Shown here piece by piece: positions 9,195 through 18,567 of a stretch of DNA of 64,000 bases. Both the position numbers and the translations under genes were made by a program. Origin of the DNA: Agaribacter marinus (GTDB taxonomy: Bacteria; Pseudomonadota; Gammaproteobacteria; Enterobacterales; Alteromonadaceae); NCBI RefSeq assembly GCF_030160655.1, contig NZ_BSOT01000006.1, forward strand, positions 124,001 through 188,000. Reading direction: 5' to 3'. Below the pieces are notes generated by a model. The model did no database searches. It had not been told where the DNA came from and saw nothing but the letters and a program-made list of their open reading frames with translations. Numbering within the stretch: the first letter of the stretch is position 1; the number at the start of each line of letters is the position of its first letter.

Positions 9195-9636
9195 GCAATA
9201 GAAAGGTTTTTGAAGAAAACCTCATAGCTGTACTTTATTTTCAACGGATGACATAGGCATTATCCATTCGCTTTGAGCTATTTAAGTACTTGCTCACAAC
9301 GACTCAATCCGTAAAGCTTGCCAAAACTGAGGTTTTAAGTAGGAAATTCCAAAGTAGCAAACCACTCCTTAGACATTGCACTGCCCACCACTTAACGATT
9401 GTTTTATTAAGGAAATTTGTAAACTGATTTGGTCGGAGAAAATAAAAACCATTAATTTGAGTTAATTAAGCTGGGTTTGGACAGGGTGATTTAGCTTGAT
9501 GTCACCATTTGGTTTTAAGTTAGTTCTAAACACAAAAAAGATCGAGATAACTTAAAACCGGAAACGTATTTTAATTTAACATTTTAGCAAATGAATTACA
9601 GCGATACAGAACAATTCAATAAACCACTTTTACATA
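9195..9636. other. 442-bp gene-free stretch at the left edge of the accessory block
   Basis: I find no convincing coding sequence. A small hairpin (AGGTTTT at 9204-9210 with AAAACCT at 9216-9222) follows the hydrolase gene. The core GGTTTTAAGT recurs at about 9333 and 9511 and again inverted near 9550. No copy of the yicC 3' end, as expected for an attachment-site duplication, was visible. Confidence 0.5.
9511..9559. repeat. 12-bp perfect inverted repeat
   Basis: GGTTTTAAGTTA at 9511-9522 and its exact complement TAACTTAAAACC at 9548-9559, separated by 25 nt. It lies 78 bp beyond the stop codon of the ATPase gene and has no T-run on either side. Confidence 0.75.
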
Positions 9637-10962
9637 TTAGTCATGAGTATTGATGAACTGCTCAATTTTACTTACATAGTATAGTGGTAATACTAAAGCA
9701 TTTGGGTTATCTGCTGAGCCTTGTGAACCTATCAATTTAATTGTCTTTTTGGGTTGGTAACGTTGAACATATACATCGAGTGATTTTGCCCTTGTTCGCT
9801 TACTGCTTTTGACTTCAATCGGGAAAATACTTCCTGATTCATGCTTGAATAAAAATTCAATTTCACTTCGAGCATACTCCCAAGAATAGGTTGGGCTACC
9901 ATATTTGGCTATCAGCTCATTTTGCACAAAGTTTTCGGCTATGTAGCCTTTATAGTTGAATCCTTGATCTTTGTGCTCTTTGTATGCAAGCCCGAGCATA
10001 TTTCCTAGTAACCCAATATCGAAAAGGAAAAGCTTGAAGATATTTTCCTTAGCTAATGCGGGTAATGGCGAACTTGGCTGAGTATCGATAGGTTGGCATT
10101 TCGATAATAATTTACACTTGTCCAACCAATTAATTGGCCCTGATAATTCTTGATACCTTGTTTTCTTCTGAATAACATCTTTAAACTTAAACCGCTTTAC
10201 TGAGTCATCAATGTTTTGTGAGAGCTGAATAGGTATATTATGAAATATAGCTTGAATATGTTGCGCTGAAACTTTGTCTGAATACTTGCCAAAGTCACGC
10301 TCATAACCAGCAATTAAAGCTTTGTGAATTTGATTAACTATTTGTGTCCTTTCGAAAATTCCAGTTGATTCTTCTGCCTCAAACCACGCGTTAACTGCCT
10401 CAGGCATGCCTCCAACATAATAATAATCGAGCAACAAACCAAACAACTTATCATGTGCAACAGATGTCATTTTGTTTTGCTGAAACGATTTAATCAGAGG
10501 TGCTTTATTTGAAGCTAGTAAAAACTCTTCGAAAGTAAGCGGATAGAGTTCTAGCAATTCTACTTTGCCAACGGGAAACGAACCTAACAAACCAATGTTA
10601 GAGCCTGATGCACAAACAAACATCTCAGGGCATTGTTCTGAAAAAAACTTTAAAGAACTAATTGCGGCTTGGCACTCTCCAATTTCATCAAAAATAATTA
10701 ATGCGTTATCGCGCTGAATGCTTACATTAAGCTCAAGCTCTATATTATCCAGAATTTCTTGCGGCTTTAACGAGTCATTAAAAAGATTTGCTAACGAAGG
10801 CTGCTCTAAAAAATCTAAACGAATAACTTGCTCGAATTGAGCGCCAAATAGCTTTTCAAGTAAGTACGACTTACCTGTTTGTCTCGCGCCATCAAGAAGA
10901 ATAGGCTTACGAGCCTTTTTATCTTTCCAAGCAATAAGCTTTTGAAGTAGTAACCGTTCCAT
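9637..10962 (-). CDS. AAA ATPase with DUF4143 domain
   Basis: ATP-binding protein of the widespread archaeal/bacterial AAA-DUF4143 group. Walker A is GARQTGKS near residue 25 and Walker B is IIFDEIGE. The C-terminal DUF4143 region contains FLFDIGLLGNMLG, and a nuclease-like core reads SEIEFL followed by IEVKSS, reminiscent of PD-(D/E)XK folds. The longer frame would start at a TTG (10995); ATG at 10962 is preferred and puts Walker A at the usual distance. It is on the same strand as, but well separated from, the AlpA remnant and the PLD-helicase. Function unknown; these genes are patchily distributed and often travel in islands. Confidence 0.85.
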   Translation of the reverse strand: MERLLLQKLIAWKDKKARKPILLDGARQTGKSYLLEKLFGAQFEQVIRLDFLEQPSLANLFNDSLKPQEILDNIELELNVSIQRDNALIIFDEIGECQAAISSLKFFSEQCPEMFVCASGSNIGLLGSFPVGKVELLELYPLTFEEFLLASNKAPLIKSFQQNKMTSVAHDKLFGLLLDYYYVGGMPEAVNAWFEAEESTGIFERTQIVNQIHKALIAGYERDFGKYSDKVSAQHIQAIFHNIPIQLSQNIDDSVKRFKFKDVIQKKTRYQELSGPINWLDKCKLLSKCQPIDTQPSSPLPALAKENIFKLFLFDIGLLGNMLGLAYKEHKDQGFNYKGYIAENFVQNELIAKYGSPTYSWEYARSEIEFLFKHESGSIFPIEVKSSKRTRAKSLDVYVQRYQPKKTIKLIGSQGSADNPNALVLPLYYVSKIEQFINTHD

Positions 10963-11165
10963 TACATAGCCACGTTTAAAAAATCCACTTACCAATGAGT
11001 ATATGAAAACTCATCTAAATGCGCAATTAAATGCTTTGATAATACATTTTAATGCGCATAAAAGTGTTGTTTGTTATCGTATTTATCCGCAAAAAAATGT
11101 AATTTGGCTATTTTTTTATAATCCACTTTTGCACATCAGTTAACCGTCAACCGACATTACTAGCA

Positions 11166-11336
11166 GTTAACGGTATTGTGCAGGAAATTTTCCTTCGCGC
11201 TCTAAGCGCCAAATAGTCGTTCTTGATAACTCGGTAAGTTCTTAAACTTTTTTCGAACGTGTAATGGTCTAAGGTGCAGTTCAAGTGATCACTGCAACGC
11301 TCTTGTCAATTTTGTGTGATGTCATTTTACGGCTCA
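11166..11336 (-). pseudogene. decayed AlpA-like phage/island regulator
   Basis: Reading the minus strand from ATG at 11334-11336 (preceded by a good GAGG site) gives MSRKMTSHKIDKS, then in-frame stops TGA (11280-11282), TAG and TAA. The same frame continues with ELTELSRTTIWRLEREGKFP, a near-diagnostic helix-turn-helix of AlpA-family regulators, and stops a few residues later where the family normally continues with a W-E-V-rich tail. Three internal stops and a short C-terminus mark it as dead. AlpA proteins control integrase/excision genes in P4-like elements, so this is direct evidence of a former mobile element. Confidence 0.8.
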
Positions 11337-11428
11337 TATTTACCTCATTAGTTGGGGGTAGTGTACCTCTGATAAGGTGTCCGGAAAAAGTAGACCGTTA
11401 CAGATGTCTAAAAGAGCACATCTTTAAT

Positions 11429-14400
11429 CTAACCAACAGCCAACCTAGCCGTCTCATGCCACAAATATGCTGGCATGGGATGCTTTAACTTCCATGTAAT
11501 ATTCATAGGTTGACTACCTTCATGTTTAACGAAATCAACAGGGCCAAAGTTTACAAACCCCATTGTTCTGCCATTTGCATCTTTGGCTTGCTCACGTACA
11601 AATAAGAGGAATGTTTTCTTATTTTCTTTTTGTTTTATATAGCCTAAGCCTCTACCTGAAGTCGGTTTAGCACTATTTTGAGTTTGCCAATGGAATAATG
11701 TTGGGCTAATTGCGTAATCATGATACATGGTTGTTGCAGAAAACTGTTTTTCACACTTATCTAAAGTTACAAATAAAAGCTCTGTATTGGCATCTGCAAT
11801 ATTTAGCACACCTTCTCTACTTGATGATTTTTTAGCAAAAGTACTATCTCCAAAAGCTATCAATATATGTTCCTTGGGGTAGCGAACATGCATTTTCAAA
11901 ACAGAAGTATCGATTATAGAGTTTCCAACAGAAGGCATATCAAACTCCTTAAACTCAAGGCGTTCAATAAGCAGTGATATAACATCTGATAACTCACTTT
12001 TTAGTTTACTGTGATTTAGAGAGGCTAAACTACTAACAATCGAGTCAAAGTCTGCTTGAGCGCCTGTTTTATCCCAAAAGTCATAGTGGCACATTGTGCC
12101 GAATAAATTATTGTGCCTCGCAGGCACGGATTCAATATTTTCTAAGTTTGGTAATTCCAAACTGCTTTCACAAAGTGCCTTAATGAATGTGAGGTAATTT
12201 AATGAAGTACAGCTCAATAGACGATTATTGATTGCACGATAGTAAGCCGCATAAATAGCTTTATCTTCTTCGTTTATTTCTTCCTCATTGCTTGTCGCAA
12301 TTAAAGTGTTCCATCCTCCAAATTTACCTACTTTTACCTTGTATATGTCTTCTATCGATATATAGGGATATATATGCAGGAAGTTGCGTAAAGTTAAAGG
12401 TAACTCAGTAACATGTGGGTAGTTTAAGATTAGACTCATTAATTTGTTTTTATTCAGAGTTGCTTGTGAAATGTTCTTGAGGATCATTTGTTGAGTTTTT
12501 TCTTGCAACTCAATTCGGCACCCTAAAGGTAAATGGGGGAAGCCTTGCTTAACTTCTTTAGAAATGGATTGGCTGGTTTTACCTACAAGTGCTCTGAATT
12601 TATGAGAAAAGTCATACTCTGGGCGAGAGTTACCAACAAAATCAATTATAGTGCAGCATTCTTTATCTCCAGTTAACCTCAATCCTCGTCCTAATTGCTG
12701 AAGAAAAATAGTTAAGCTCTCCGTTGGCCTCAAAAACAACAAGGTATCTAACTCAGGTATGTCTACGCCCTCATTAAATATATCAACAACGAACAATACA
12801 TTAATCTCTTTTGATCTCAAACGCTGCTGCTGTATATCTCGCTCTTTTGTATTGTCGCTAGTCAAAACACCGCAAGCGATATTATTTAATGTGAATTTCT
12901 GAGCCATAAAGTTCGCATGATCTTTACTGACACAAAAAGCCAACGCTCGCATTTGCGATATATCAGTAACTATTTCTTCTAAGCTTTGAAAAATTCTAAA
13001 TACTCTTTGGTCATTATAGGTATAGAGTTTAGTCAGCTCTGCAATATCGTATCTACCGTTAGACCAAGATACATTTGTCAAATCTGTTTCGTCGTTTACG
13101 GCAAAGTATTGGAATGGAGATAAATGACGTTGATTAATCGCTTCAGGTAATCTGATTTCAGCAGCGATAACGTTGCAAAAATCTTTAAGAATATCAGCTC
13201 CATCGTGTCTTTCAGGAGTGGCTGTCAGCCCAACTAATATCTTGGGATTAAAATGCTCTAGTATTGCTCTATAGCTATTTGCAGCAATATGGTGAACTTC
13301 ATCAATGACTATGTAGTCAAAATAATCTTCAGTTAACTGAAGGTTAGGTAGTTGGTTGTTTAAGCTCTGAATTGAAGCAAATAGTTGATTGTATGCGTTA
13401 GGTTTATTTTGACTGACCAATAACTCACCAAATTGACTGTTTTTAATAACTCCACGATATGCACTTCTTGCTTGTTTAAGGATTTCTTCTCGATGAGCAA
13501 GAAATAAGAAATTTGCTTCAGGTTTCTTGGCGTAATAATCAGCGAAATCGAAAGCTGAAATTATTGTTTTTCCTGTACCTGTTGCTGCAACTACAAGATT
13601 TCTATATCTACCATGCAGCTCTCTTTCTACCTTTAACTTATCTAAAATAGCTCGCTGGTGTGAGTGTGGTTGTATATCAAAATAAAAGCTCGGAGTGGAT
13701 GTGTCAAATGTGCCTTTTGCTTCTTGTAAGGCATTGGTTAATTTTTGCTTACTTTCCGTTTTGCCATTAAATATTTCAAAGTCTGATGATTCCCAATATG
13801 TTTCAAAGATACTTAGTGACTTTTCAATTATGTGTGGAATTTCTTGTGAAGTTATTTTTAAATTCCACTCTAAACCATTAGTTAATGCCGAGTGAGATAA
13901 GTTAGAAGAACCTATATAACCAGTATTAAATTTGGTATCGCGTATGAATAGGTAAGATTTGGCGTGTAGACGCTCTCTGTTAGTGTTGTAGCTAAGTTTT
14001 ACTTCCGTATTAGGTAAGGATGCCAAAAACTCAACTGCTTTGGCGTCAGTCACTCCCATGTAAGAAGTCGTTATAACTTTTAGTTGTTTTCCGCTGCGAG
14101 CAAATTGTTCCAATTCCTTTTTGAAGATTCGTATGCCAGCCCATTTGATAAAAGAAACTAACCAATAAATTTTATCAGAAGACTGAATCTCACGTTTTAA
14201 CTCTGTCTCCAATGAAATACCAACATTGCTACCACAGAAAAGTTCACTTTGTGTCAGCCCAGTTAAAGGCATTATACCGTCGATATATTTCGGTAGGTCA
14301 GATGATATGGGGTTTTGTTTATCTAGCAGCGCTGTGAGAATCTTTCCTTGAGTATCAATCAAGTTTTCAGAAATTAATTCATGATCACTGATATGGGTAC

Positions 14401-14629
14401 TGAGCCACGCAATGACTTTGTTGGCCAAATTGATTTGTTCACAGACTCTATTGTCACCACTCGGTATAGAATCCATCGCGATTTCAATAATTCGAGTTAA
14501 AAACCGAGACAGCCACATCGCGGCTTCCCCATTCTCTAATGAACGTTCACCAACATAAAAAGTGTCTCTATCTAACTCTTGTTCAACCAATTGGGTGATT
14601 AGTTGCTCATATATGCCAGCTTGATTCAT
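11429..14629 (-). CDS. PLD-nuclease/DEAD-helicase/DUF3427 protein, putative restriction or defence factor
   Basis: A 1066-residue protein. The N-terminal third has a phospholipase-D-like nuclease module (HAK at 222-224 and GSSNLS at 240-245). An SF2 helicase follows: Walker A ATGTGKT at 349-355, DEVHH, the LTATPER motif, and a C-terminal helicase lobe with QQLGRGLRL. The last ~350 residues match DUF3427, with GRGLGYIKQKENKKTFLLFVR-type strands near the end. The layout combines COG3886 and COG1061 and is widely regarded as restriction-like. ATG has AAAGGAA upstream. It sits immediately downstream of yicC on the same strand, in an island-like block. Antiphage activity is inference. Confidence 0.88.
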   Translation of the reverse strand: MNQAGIYEQLITQLVEQELDRDTFYVGERSLENGEAAMWLSRFLTRIIEIAMDSIPSGDNRVCEQINLANKVIAWLSTHISDHELISENLIDTQGKILTALLDKQNPISSDLPKYIDGIMPLTGLTQSELFCGSNVGISLETELKREIQSSDKIYWLVSFIKWAGIRIFKKELEQFARSGKQLKVITTSYMGVTDAKAVEFLASLPNTEVKLSYNTNRERLHAKSYLFIRDTKFNTGYIGSSNLSHSALTNGLEWNLKITSQEIPHIIEKSLSIFETYWESSDFEIFNGKTESKQKLTNALQEAKGTFDTSTPSFYFDIQPHSHQRAILDKLKVERELHGRYRNLVVAATGTGKTIISAFDFADYYAKKPEANFLFLAHREEILKQARSAYRGVIKNSQFGELLVSQNKPNAYNQLFASIQSLNNQLPNLQLTEDYFDYIVIDEVHHIAANSYRAILEHFNPKILVGLTATPERHDGADILKDFCNVIAAEIRLPEAINQRHLSPFQYFAVNDETDLTNVSWSNGRYDIAELTKLYTYNDQRVFRIFQSLEEIVTDISQMRALAFCVSKDHANFMAQKFTLNNIACGVLTSDNTKERDIQQQRLRSKEINVLFVVDIFNEGVDIPELDTLLFLRPTESLTIFLQQLGRGLRLTGDKECCTIIDFVGNSRPEYDFSHKFRALVGKTSQSISKEVKQGFPHLPLGCRIELQEKTQQMILKNISQATLNKNKLMSLILNYPHVTELPLTLRNFLHIYPYISIEDIYKVKVGKFGGWNTLIATSNEEEINEEDKAIYAAYYRAINNRLLSCTSLNYLTFIKALCESSLELPNLENIESVPARHNNLFGTMCHYDFWDKTGAQADFDSIVSSLASLNHSKLKSELSDVISLLIERLEFKEFDMPSVGNSIIDTSVLKMHVRYPKEHILIAFGDSTFAKKSSSREGVLNIADANTELLFVTLDKCEKQFSATTMYHDYAISPTLFHWQTQNSAKPTSGRGLGYIKQKENKKTFLLFVREQAKDANGRTMGFVNFGPVDFVKHEGSQPMNITWKLKHPMPAYLWHETARLAVG

Positions 14630-14969
14630 AAAGTTCCTTTTTAGTCATTGATTCCTTGAGAATAACTGAAAAGTGAATTTGGGTAAAAGCTTAATGGTAT
14701 GGGCATAATCTTTAAACAGATCAGGCAAATAAGTATTATTAATTATTAGAAAACTAGTTTTTTTATTTTTGAAAAAGTTTACTAGAATATGGATTAGCAA
14801 AATGAAAAATGGCTGACTCGCCATATGACTCGTTTTTCTGATTTAGAAATCGAAGGGAACTGAAGGTTAATAAAGGCCAAGAAGGTTTAGAGTTACCGTC
14901 AAGGCACTATTTGATAGCACCATGACGGTAAATGACGGTTTATAACCCTATGTAAAGGTTAATAAACCT
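14630..14969. other. 340-bp gene-free junction between the accessory block and yicC
   Basis: No open frame is convincing. The half near the helicase is very AT-rich and probably holds its promoter. The half near yicC carries the TGACGGT repeats listed separately. No integrase gene or fragment was recognised here. Confidence 0.5.
14893..14950. repeat. TGACGGT repeat cluster next to the yicC 3' end
   Basis: TTACCGTCA (14893-14901) and TGACGGTAA (14933-14941) form a perfect 9-bp inverted repeat with a 31-nt spacer, and a third copy TGACGGTT follows at 14943-14950. One more copy, AACCGTCA, occurs at 11142-11149 beside the AlpA remnant. Spacing and position resemble recombinase arm sites, which is inference. 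Confidence 0.65.
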
Positions 14970-15833
14970 CTATTCTATATTCTGGATCTGCTCGCGCATC
15001 TGCTCAATCAACACCTTCAACTCAACCGCCGATTGGGTGATTTCGGCGTTAATTGATTTCGAGCCTAGAGTATTGGCCTCGCGGTTAAACTCTTGCATCA
15101 TAAAGTCTAAACGTCTGCCAATGGCGCCGCCTTTTTTGAGGATTTTTTGCGTTTCGCTAACATGTGATTTTAAGCGGTCAAGTTCTTCGGCAACGTCGGA
15201 TTTTTGTGCCAGTAGCACCATTTCTTGTTCTACGCGACCGTCTTCTAATTCAATGTTGGCGTCTTTAAATTTGTTCTGAATACGTTCTTTTTGCCATTCA
15301 AGTACCGTTGGCATTTGCTGTTCTACTTTTTCTGCTTCAATCAAAATTGACGACATGCGTTGGTCGATAAGCGCCGCCATGTTAGCGCCTTCACTGGCCC
15401 GCGCGTTAATGAAATCGTCGAGTGTATCGTTAAAGCTCGCCATCATCGCTTGCTGTATAGCATCGATATCAGCCTCTTCGGCAGAGGTAACACCTGGCCA
15501 ACGCAGTATGTCTACAGGATTAACTTCACCACTGGCACCATTATTGGCTACCCAATTTGCTGCGTCGATGATTTGTGCCGCAAGGGCTTCGTTTATTGTC
15601 ACGCCGGTGGCGTTGGCTTCGTTTGCGCTAAAACGCAATGAACATTCAACTTTACCTCGTTGTAATTTTTGACGAAAGCGCTCGCGTAACATAGGTTCTA
15701 AGCCGCGGAATTGTTCGGGTAAACGGAAGAACATTTCTAAATATCGTTGGTTAACAGATCTGATTTCCCACACAGCTGTTCCCCAATCCGCTTTTAGCTC
15801 TCTGCGTGCAAATCCGGTCATGCTGCAAATCAT
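14970..15833 (-). CDS. yicC: YicC-family endoribonuclease
   Basis: Conserved RNA-processing enzyme (YicC/YloC), implicated in RNA turnover. Starts MICSMTGFARRE with a GGAAG ribosome site. The motifs SVNQRYLEMFFRLPE and LERGK-like QRGKVECSLRF are present, and the C-terminal block FMMQEFNREANTLGSKS is the strongest family signature. Full length at 287 residues and apparently intact to its 3' end, which faces the accessory block. The 3' end of yicC is an established integration site of SXT/R391-mobilisable genomic islands. It is divergent from rph, the usual arrangement. Confidence 0.96.
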   Translation of the reverse strand: MICSMTGFARRELKADWGTAVWEIRSVNQRYLEMFFRLPEQFRGLEPMLRERFRQKLQRGKVECSLRFSANEANATGVTINEALAAQIIDAANWVANNGASGEVNPVDILRWPGVTSAEEADIDAIQQAMMASFNDTLDDFINARASEGANMAALIDQRMSSILIEAEKVEQQMPTVLEWQKERIQNKFKDANIELEDGRVEQEMVLLAQKSDVAEELDRLKSHVSETQKILKKGGAIGRRLDFMMQEFNREANTLGSKSINAEITQSAVELKVLIEQMREQIQNIE

Positions 15834-15981
15834 AATGTCTTCCCAATAAATAGTTGATTAAGTTAATAAAAAGTAAACAATGTTAAGTATGCTATTTTAC
15901 CTCAAGTTTGTTGGATTTGCTCATTTTAAACTACTTCTCTATTCGCTATAATTAATCTTAATTAAACAAGGAGCCAATTTA

Positions 15982-16695
15982 ATGCGTCCAAGTAGCCGCA
16001 CCGCGAGCCAAATACGTCCAGTTAGCATCACCCGCAATTATACAATTCATGCAGAAGGTTCTGTATTAATTGAATTCGGCAATACCAAAGTCTTGTGTAA
16101 TGCGAGTGTCAATGAGGGCGTTCCTCGTTTCATGAAGGGGCAAGGAAAAGGCTGGATCACAGCAGAATATAGTATGCTGCCTCGCGCTACTCACACGCGC
16201 TCTGATCGCGAAGCCGCTAGAGGTAAACAAGGCGGGCGAACGCTTGAAATTCAGCGTTTAATCGCACGATCTTTGCGTGCAGCTGTCGACCTTAAAATGC
16301 TAGGCGAAAACACAATTGTAGTCGACTGTGACGTGATTCAAGCAGATGGTGGCACACGGACTGCCTCGATTACTGGTGCATGTGTAGCGCTGGTTGATGC
16401 GCTTTCACATATGCGTACAAAAGGCATAATTAAAAATAATCCGCTGAAATGTATGATTGCCGCTATTTCGGTTGGCATTTTTCGGGGAACACCCATTGCG
16501 GATTTAGAATACTTGGAAGATTCAGAGGCCGAAACTGACATGAATGTCATCATGACAGACACAGGTAAACTGATAGAAGTGCAGGGAACAGCGGAGGGGG
16601 AAGCGTTTTCGTTTGACGAGCTAAACGAAATGTTAGGGCTTGCAAAAACAGGCATTAATGAATTATTCGACATTCAACGTACTGCGCTGAGTTAG
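15982..16695 (+). CDS. rph: ribonuclease PH
   Basis: Phosphorolytic 3'-to-5' exoribonuclease that trims the 3' end of tRNA precursors. The 237-residue protein is standard length. Family features include [20 protein letters not shown] at the N-terminus, [50 protein letters not shown] and [19 protein letters not shown], the phosphate-binding and catalytic regions. Full length, unlike the truncated rph of E. coli K-12. AAGGAG precedes the ATG. First gene of a likely rph-pyrE-tusA run. Confidence 0.97.
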   Translation: MRPSSRTASQIRPVSITRNYTIHAEGSVLIEFGNTKVLCNASVNEGVPRFMKGQGKGWITAEYSMLPRATHTRSDREAARGKQGGRTLEIQRLIARSLRAAVDLKMLGENTIVVDCDVIQADGGTRTASITGACVALVDALSHMRTKGIIKNNPLKCMIAAISVGIFRGTPIADLEYLEDSEAETDMNVIMTDTGKLIEVQGTAEGEAFSFDELNEMLGLAKTGINELFDIQRTALS

Positions 16696-16743
16696 ATAAT
16701 TCTTTGAATTGATTATCTTATAAAACACTAGTGAGAGCCTATT

Positions 16744-17385
16744 ATGCAAGACTACAAAAGAGAGTTTATTGAATTTGCTATCAGGCGAAAAGTATTACGT
16801 TTTGGTGAATTCACCCTTAAATCTGGGCGCGTAAGTCCGTATTTTTTTAATGCGGGTTTATTTAATAGTGGTGGTGATTTAGCCAAACTGGGTCGCTTTT
16901 TTGCGTCTGCTATTCAAGCAGAAGGGATTGAATACGACGTATTATTTGGTCCTGCATATAAAGGTATTCCGATTGCTTGCGCGGCTGGTATTGCGCTAGC
17001 AAATAGCTTTGGGGAAGATGTACCTTATTGTTTTAACCGTAAAGAAGCAAAAACTCACGGTGAAGGCGGCAACTTAGTGGGTAGCCCGCTGGAAGGCCAA
17101 GTATTGCTAGTCGATGACGTTATTACTGCGGGTACTGCTATTCGTGAGTCTATGGATATCATTAGTGCAAACAACGCCAATTTAGCTGGTGTGTTAATTG
17201 CGCTTGACCGACAAGAACGCGGTAAAGGTGAGCTATCAGCCGTGCAAGAGGTGGAGCGAGACTTTTCTACTAAAGTGTTTTCCATTGTGACCTTAGACGA
17301 CTTAGTTGCGTATTTACGCACGCATCAAGATGCGGCGGGTGCCATCGAATCGATTGATGAATATCGCTCGCAGTTTGGTATTTAG
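16744..17385 (+). CDS. pyrE: orotate phosphoribosyltransferase
   Basis: Makes orotidine monophosphate from orotate and PRPP, the fifth step of pyrimidine synthesis. The type I PRPP-binding motif [13 protein letters not shown] is clear, as are [16 protein letters not shown] at the N-terminus and [15 protein letters not shown], the catalytic flexible loop. 213 residues, the normal length. It follows rph by 48 bp, as in most gammaproteobacteria, and precedes tusA by 10 bp. Confidence 0.97.
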   Translation: MQDYKREFIEFAIRRKVLRFGEFTLKSGRVSPYFFNAGLFNSGGDLAKLGRFFASAIQAEGIEYDVLFGPAYKGIPIACAAGIALANSFGEDVPYCFNRKEAKTHGEGGNLVGSPLEGQVLLVDDVITAGTAIRESMDIISANNANLAGVLIALDRQERGKGELSAVQEVERDFSTKVFSIVTLDDLVAYLRTHQDAAGAIESIDEYRSQFGI

Positions 17386-17395
17386 TCTTTCGTAA

Positions 17396-17650
17396 ATGTC
17401 TAACGAACGTAGTTTTGAAAGCGCGGATCGCGAGTTGGATGCATTAGGTTTGCGGTGTCCTGAACCAGTGATGATGGTACGTTTAGAAGTGCGCAAGATG
17501 AAAGACGGCGAAACCTTATGTATTGTGGCGGACGATCCTGCCACTACCCGAGACATTCCAAGTTTTTGTCGTTTTATGGAACACCAACTATTGCGCAGTG
17601 ATACCCAATCAATACCCTATAAGTTTTTGATTAAAAAGGGTTGTGCCTAA
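17396..17650 (+). CDS. tusA: sulfurtransferase TusA
   Basis: Small cytosolic sulfur carrier that passes persulfide sulfur to the TusBCD relay for 2-thiouridine at tRNA wobble positions, and to molybdenum-cofactor synthesis. 84 residues; the signature [16 protein letters not shown] contains the sulfur-accepting Cys in the CPEP motif, and the C-terminal strand YKFLIKKG is typical. It lies 10 bp after pyrE and ends in a strong terminator. Confidence 0.94.
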   Translation: MSNERSFESADRELDALGLRCPEPVMMVRLEVRKMKDGETLCIVADDPATTRDIPSFCRFMEHQLLRSDTQSIPYKFLIKKGCA

Positions 17651-17686
17651 GCGGTCGACGCTAAACTTATTTGTTGTACGCTACTG

Positions 17687-17726
17687 AAAAAGACGAATCA
17701 AATGTCGCATTCGATTCGTCTTTTTT
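17687..17726. terminator. bidirectional terminator between tusA and the methyltransferase-like gene
   Basis: A 13-bp stem with one mismatch (GACGAATCAAATG with CATTCGATTCGTC), 3-nt loop, flanked by AAAAA and TTTTTT, so it can serve both converging genes. Confidence 0.92.
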
Positions 17727-17757
17727 GTGTTTTGGAAATTGAACAAACTGAAAGTAG

Positions 17758-18522
17758 TTATTCAGGTTTCATAAACTTCAGTGTCCAGCGGTCGGTATTG
17801 CCAGAAACGCTTCTTGCACCCACTTCGTACTCAAGTTCATCATCTTCCCTATGATGCAAACTTGAATAATCGACTAATACAAAACCTGCATCTTGAATTT
17901 CTTTAATTGCTTTCACTGGGTCAAAGCGGCGTCTATTACTCGGGGTCATCGGCTCCATATGTCTGGCGGTATGATCAATAACTCCGTATATACCACCTGG
18001 CTTTAGTGCTTCAAACGCCGCTTTATTCATTGCTTCACGACCTTGATCACCAAAGTTGTGATAGTTTCTAAACGTTAATACCATATCGGCATTTTCTACG
18101 CCTAAAGAATCAATTTTTAGCGAGTAAAAACGAGCGCCATCCTCACGCCATAATTCTGCGTCTTGTGCTGTAATAGTCATGCGCTCAAAGCCCGGTAAGG
18201 TAGACAAATTCTTTTCTATTCTAGACGTACCAATGGCTGCTGCATAACTGCCTTTTTCGGCAAGAATCGGCACGAGCAGCTTTGTATACCAACCGCCACC
18301 AGGAATTAATTCGACAACACTCATATCATCTTCGAGACCAAAAAATGCTAAGGTCTGCGCCGGTTTTCTGTTCTTGTCACGATCAACCTCTGCTTGTGAG
18401 CGCACATCTGATGCTATTGCTACTTTCAGTTTGTCTGCTACATTTGCCATACTAAAACTTGACGACAAAAGCAGCCCACTAAAAACACTGATATAAAGGC
18501 TACCACGCACTAATCTGTTCAT
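17758..18522 (-). CDS. periplasmic class I methyltransferase-like protein
   Basis: Exported protein of 254 residues with a Rossmann methyltransferase fold, COG4798 group. A signal peptide occupies about the first 26 residues (ending SFSMANVADK). The SAM-binding region is MSVVELIPGGGWYTKLLVP; ADMVLTFRNYHNF and FEALKPGGIYGVIDH are later family strands. Many annotations call these predicted methyltransferases, but the periplasm lacks SAM, so the true activity is unclear. ATG at 18522 has GGAG at ideal spacing; an in-frame upstream start lacks support. Confidence 0.82.
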   Translation of the reverse strand: MNRLVRGSLYISVFSGLLLSSSFSMANVADKLKVAIASDVRSQAEVDRDKNRKPAQTLAFFGLEDDMSVVELIPGGGWYTKLLVPILAEKGSYAAAIGTSRIEKNLSTLPGFERMTITAQDAELWREDGARFYSLKIDSLGVENADMVLTFRNYHNFGDQGREAMNKAAFEALKPGGIYGVIDHTARHMEPMTPSNRRRFDPVKAIKEIQDAGFVLVDYSSLHHREDDELEYEVGARSVSGNTDRWTLKFMKPE

Positions 18523-18567
18523 TTTTGTCTCCGTTTGTTTACATTTTCTCAGTATGAGCGACACATT

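Noticed and set aside
9195-9636. Attachment-site duplication of the yicC 3' end
   Set aside because: I compared the yicC end sequence with the far side of the accessory block by eye and saw no matching copy.
15355-15672. Long plus-strand frames inside yicC
   Set aside because: They are antisense shadows of a well-supported gene with no motif of their own.
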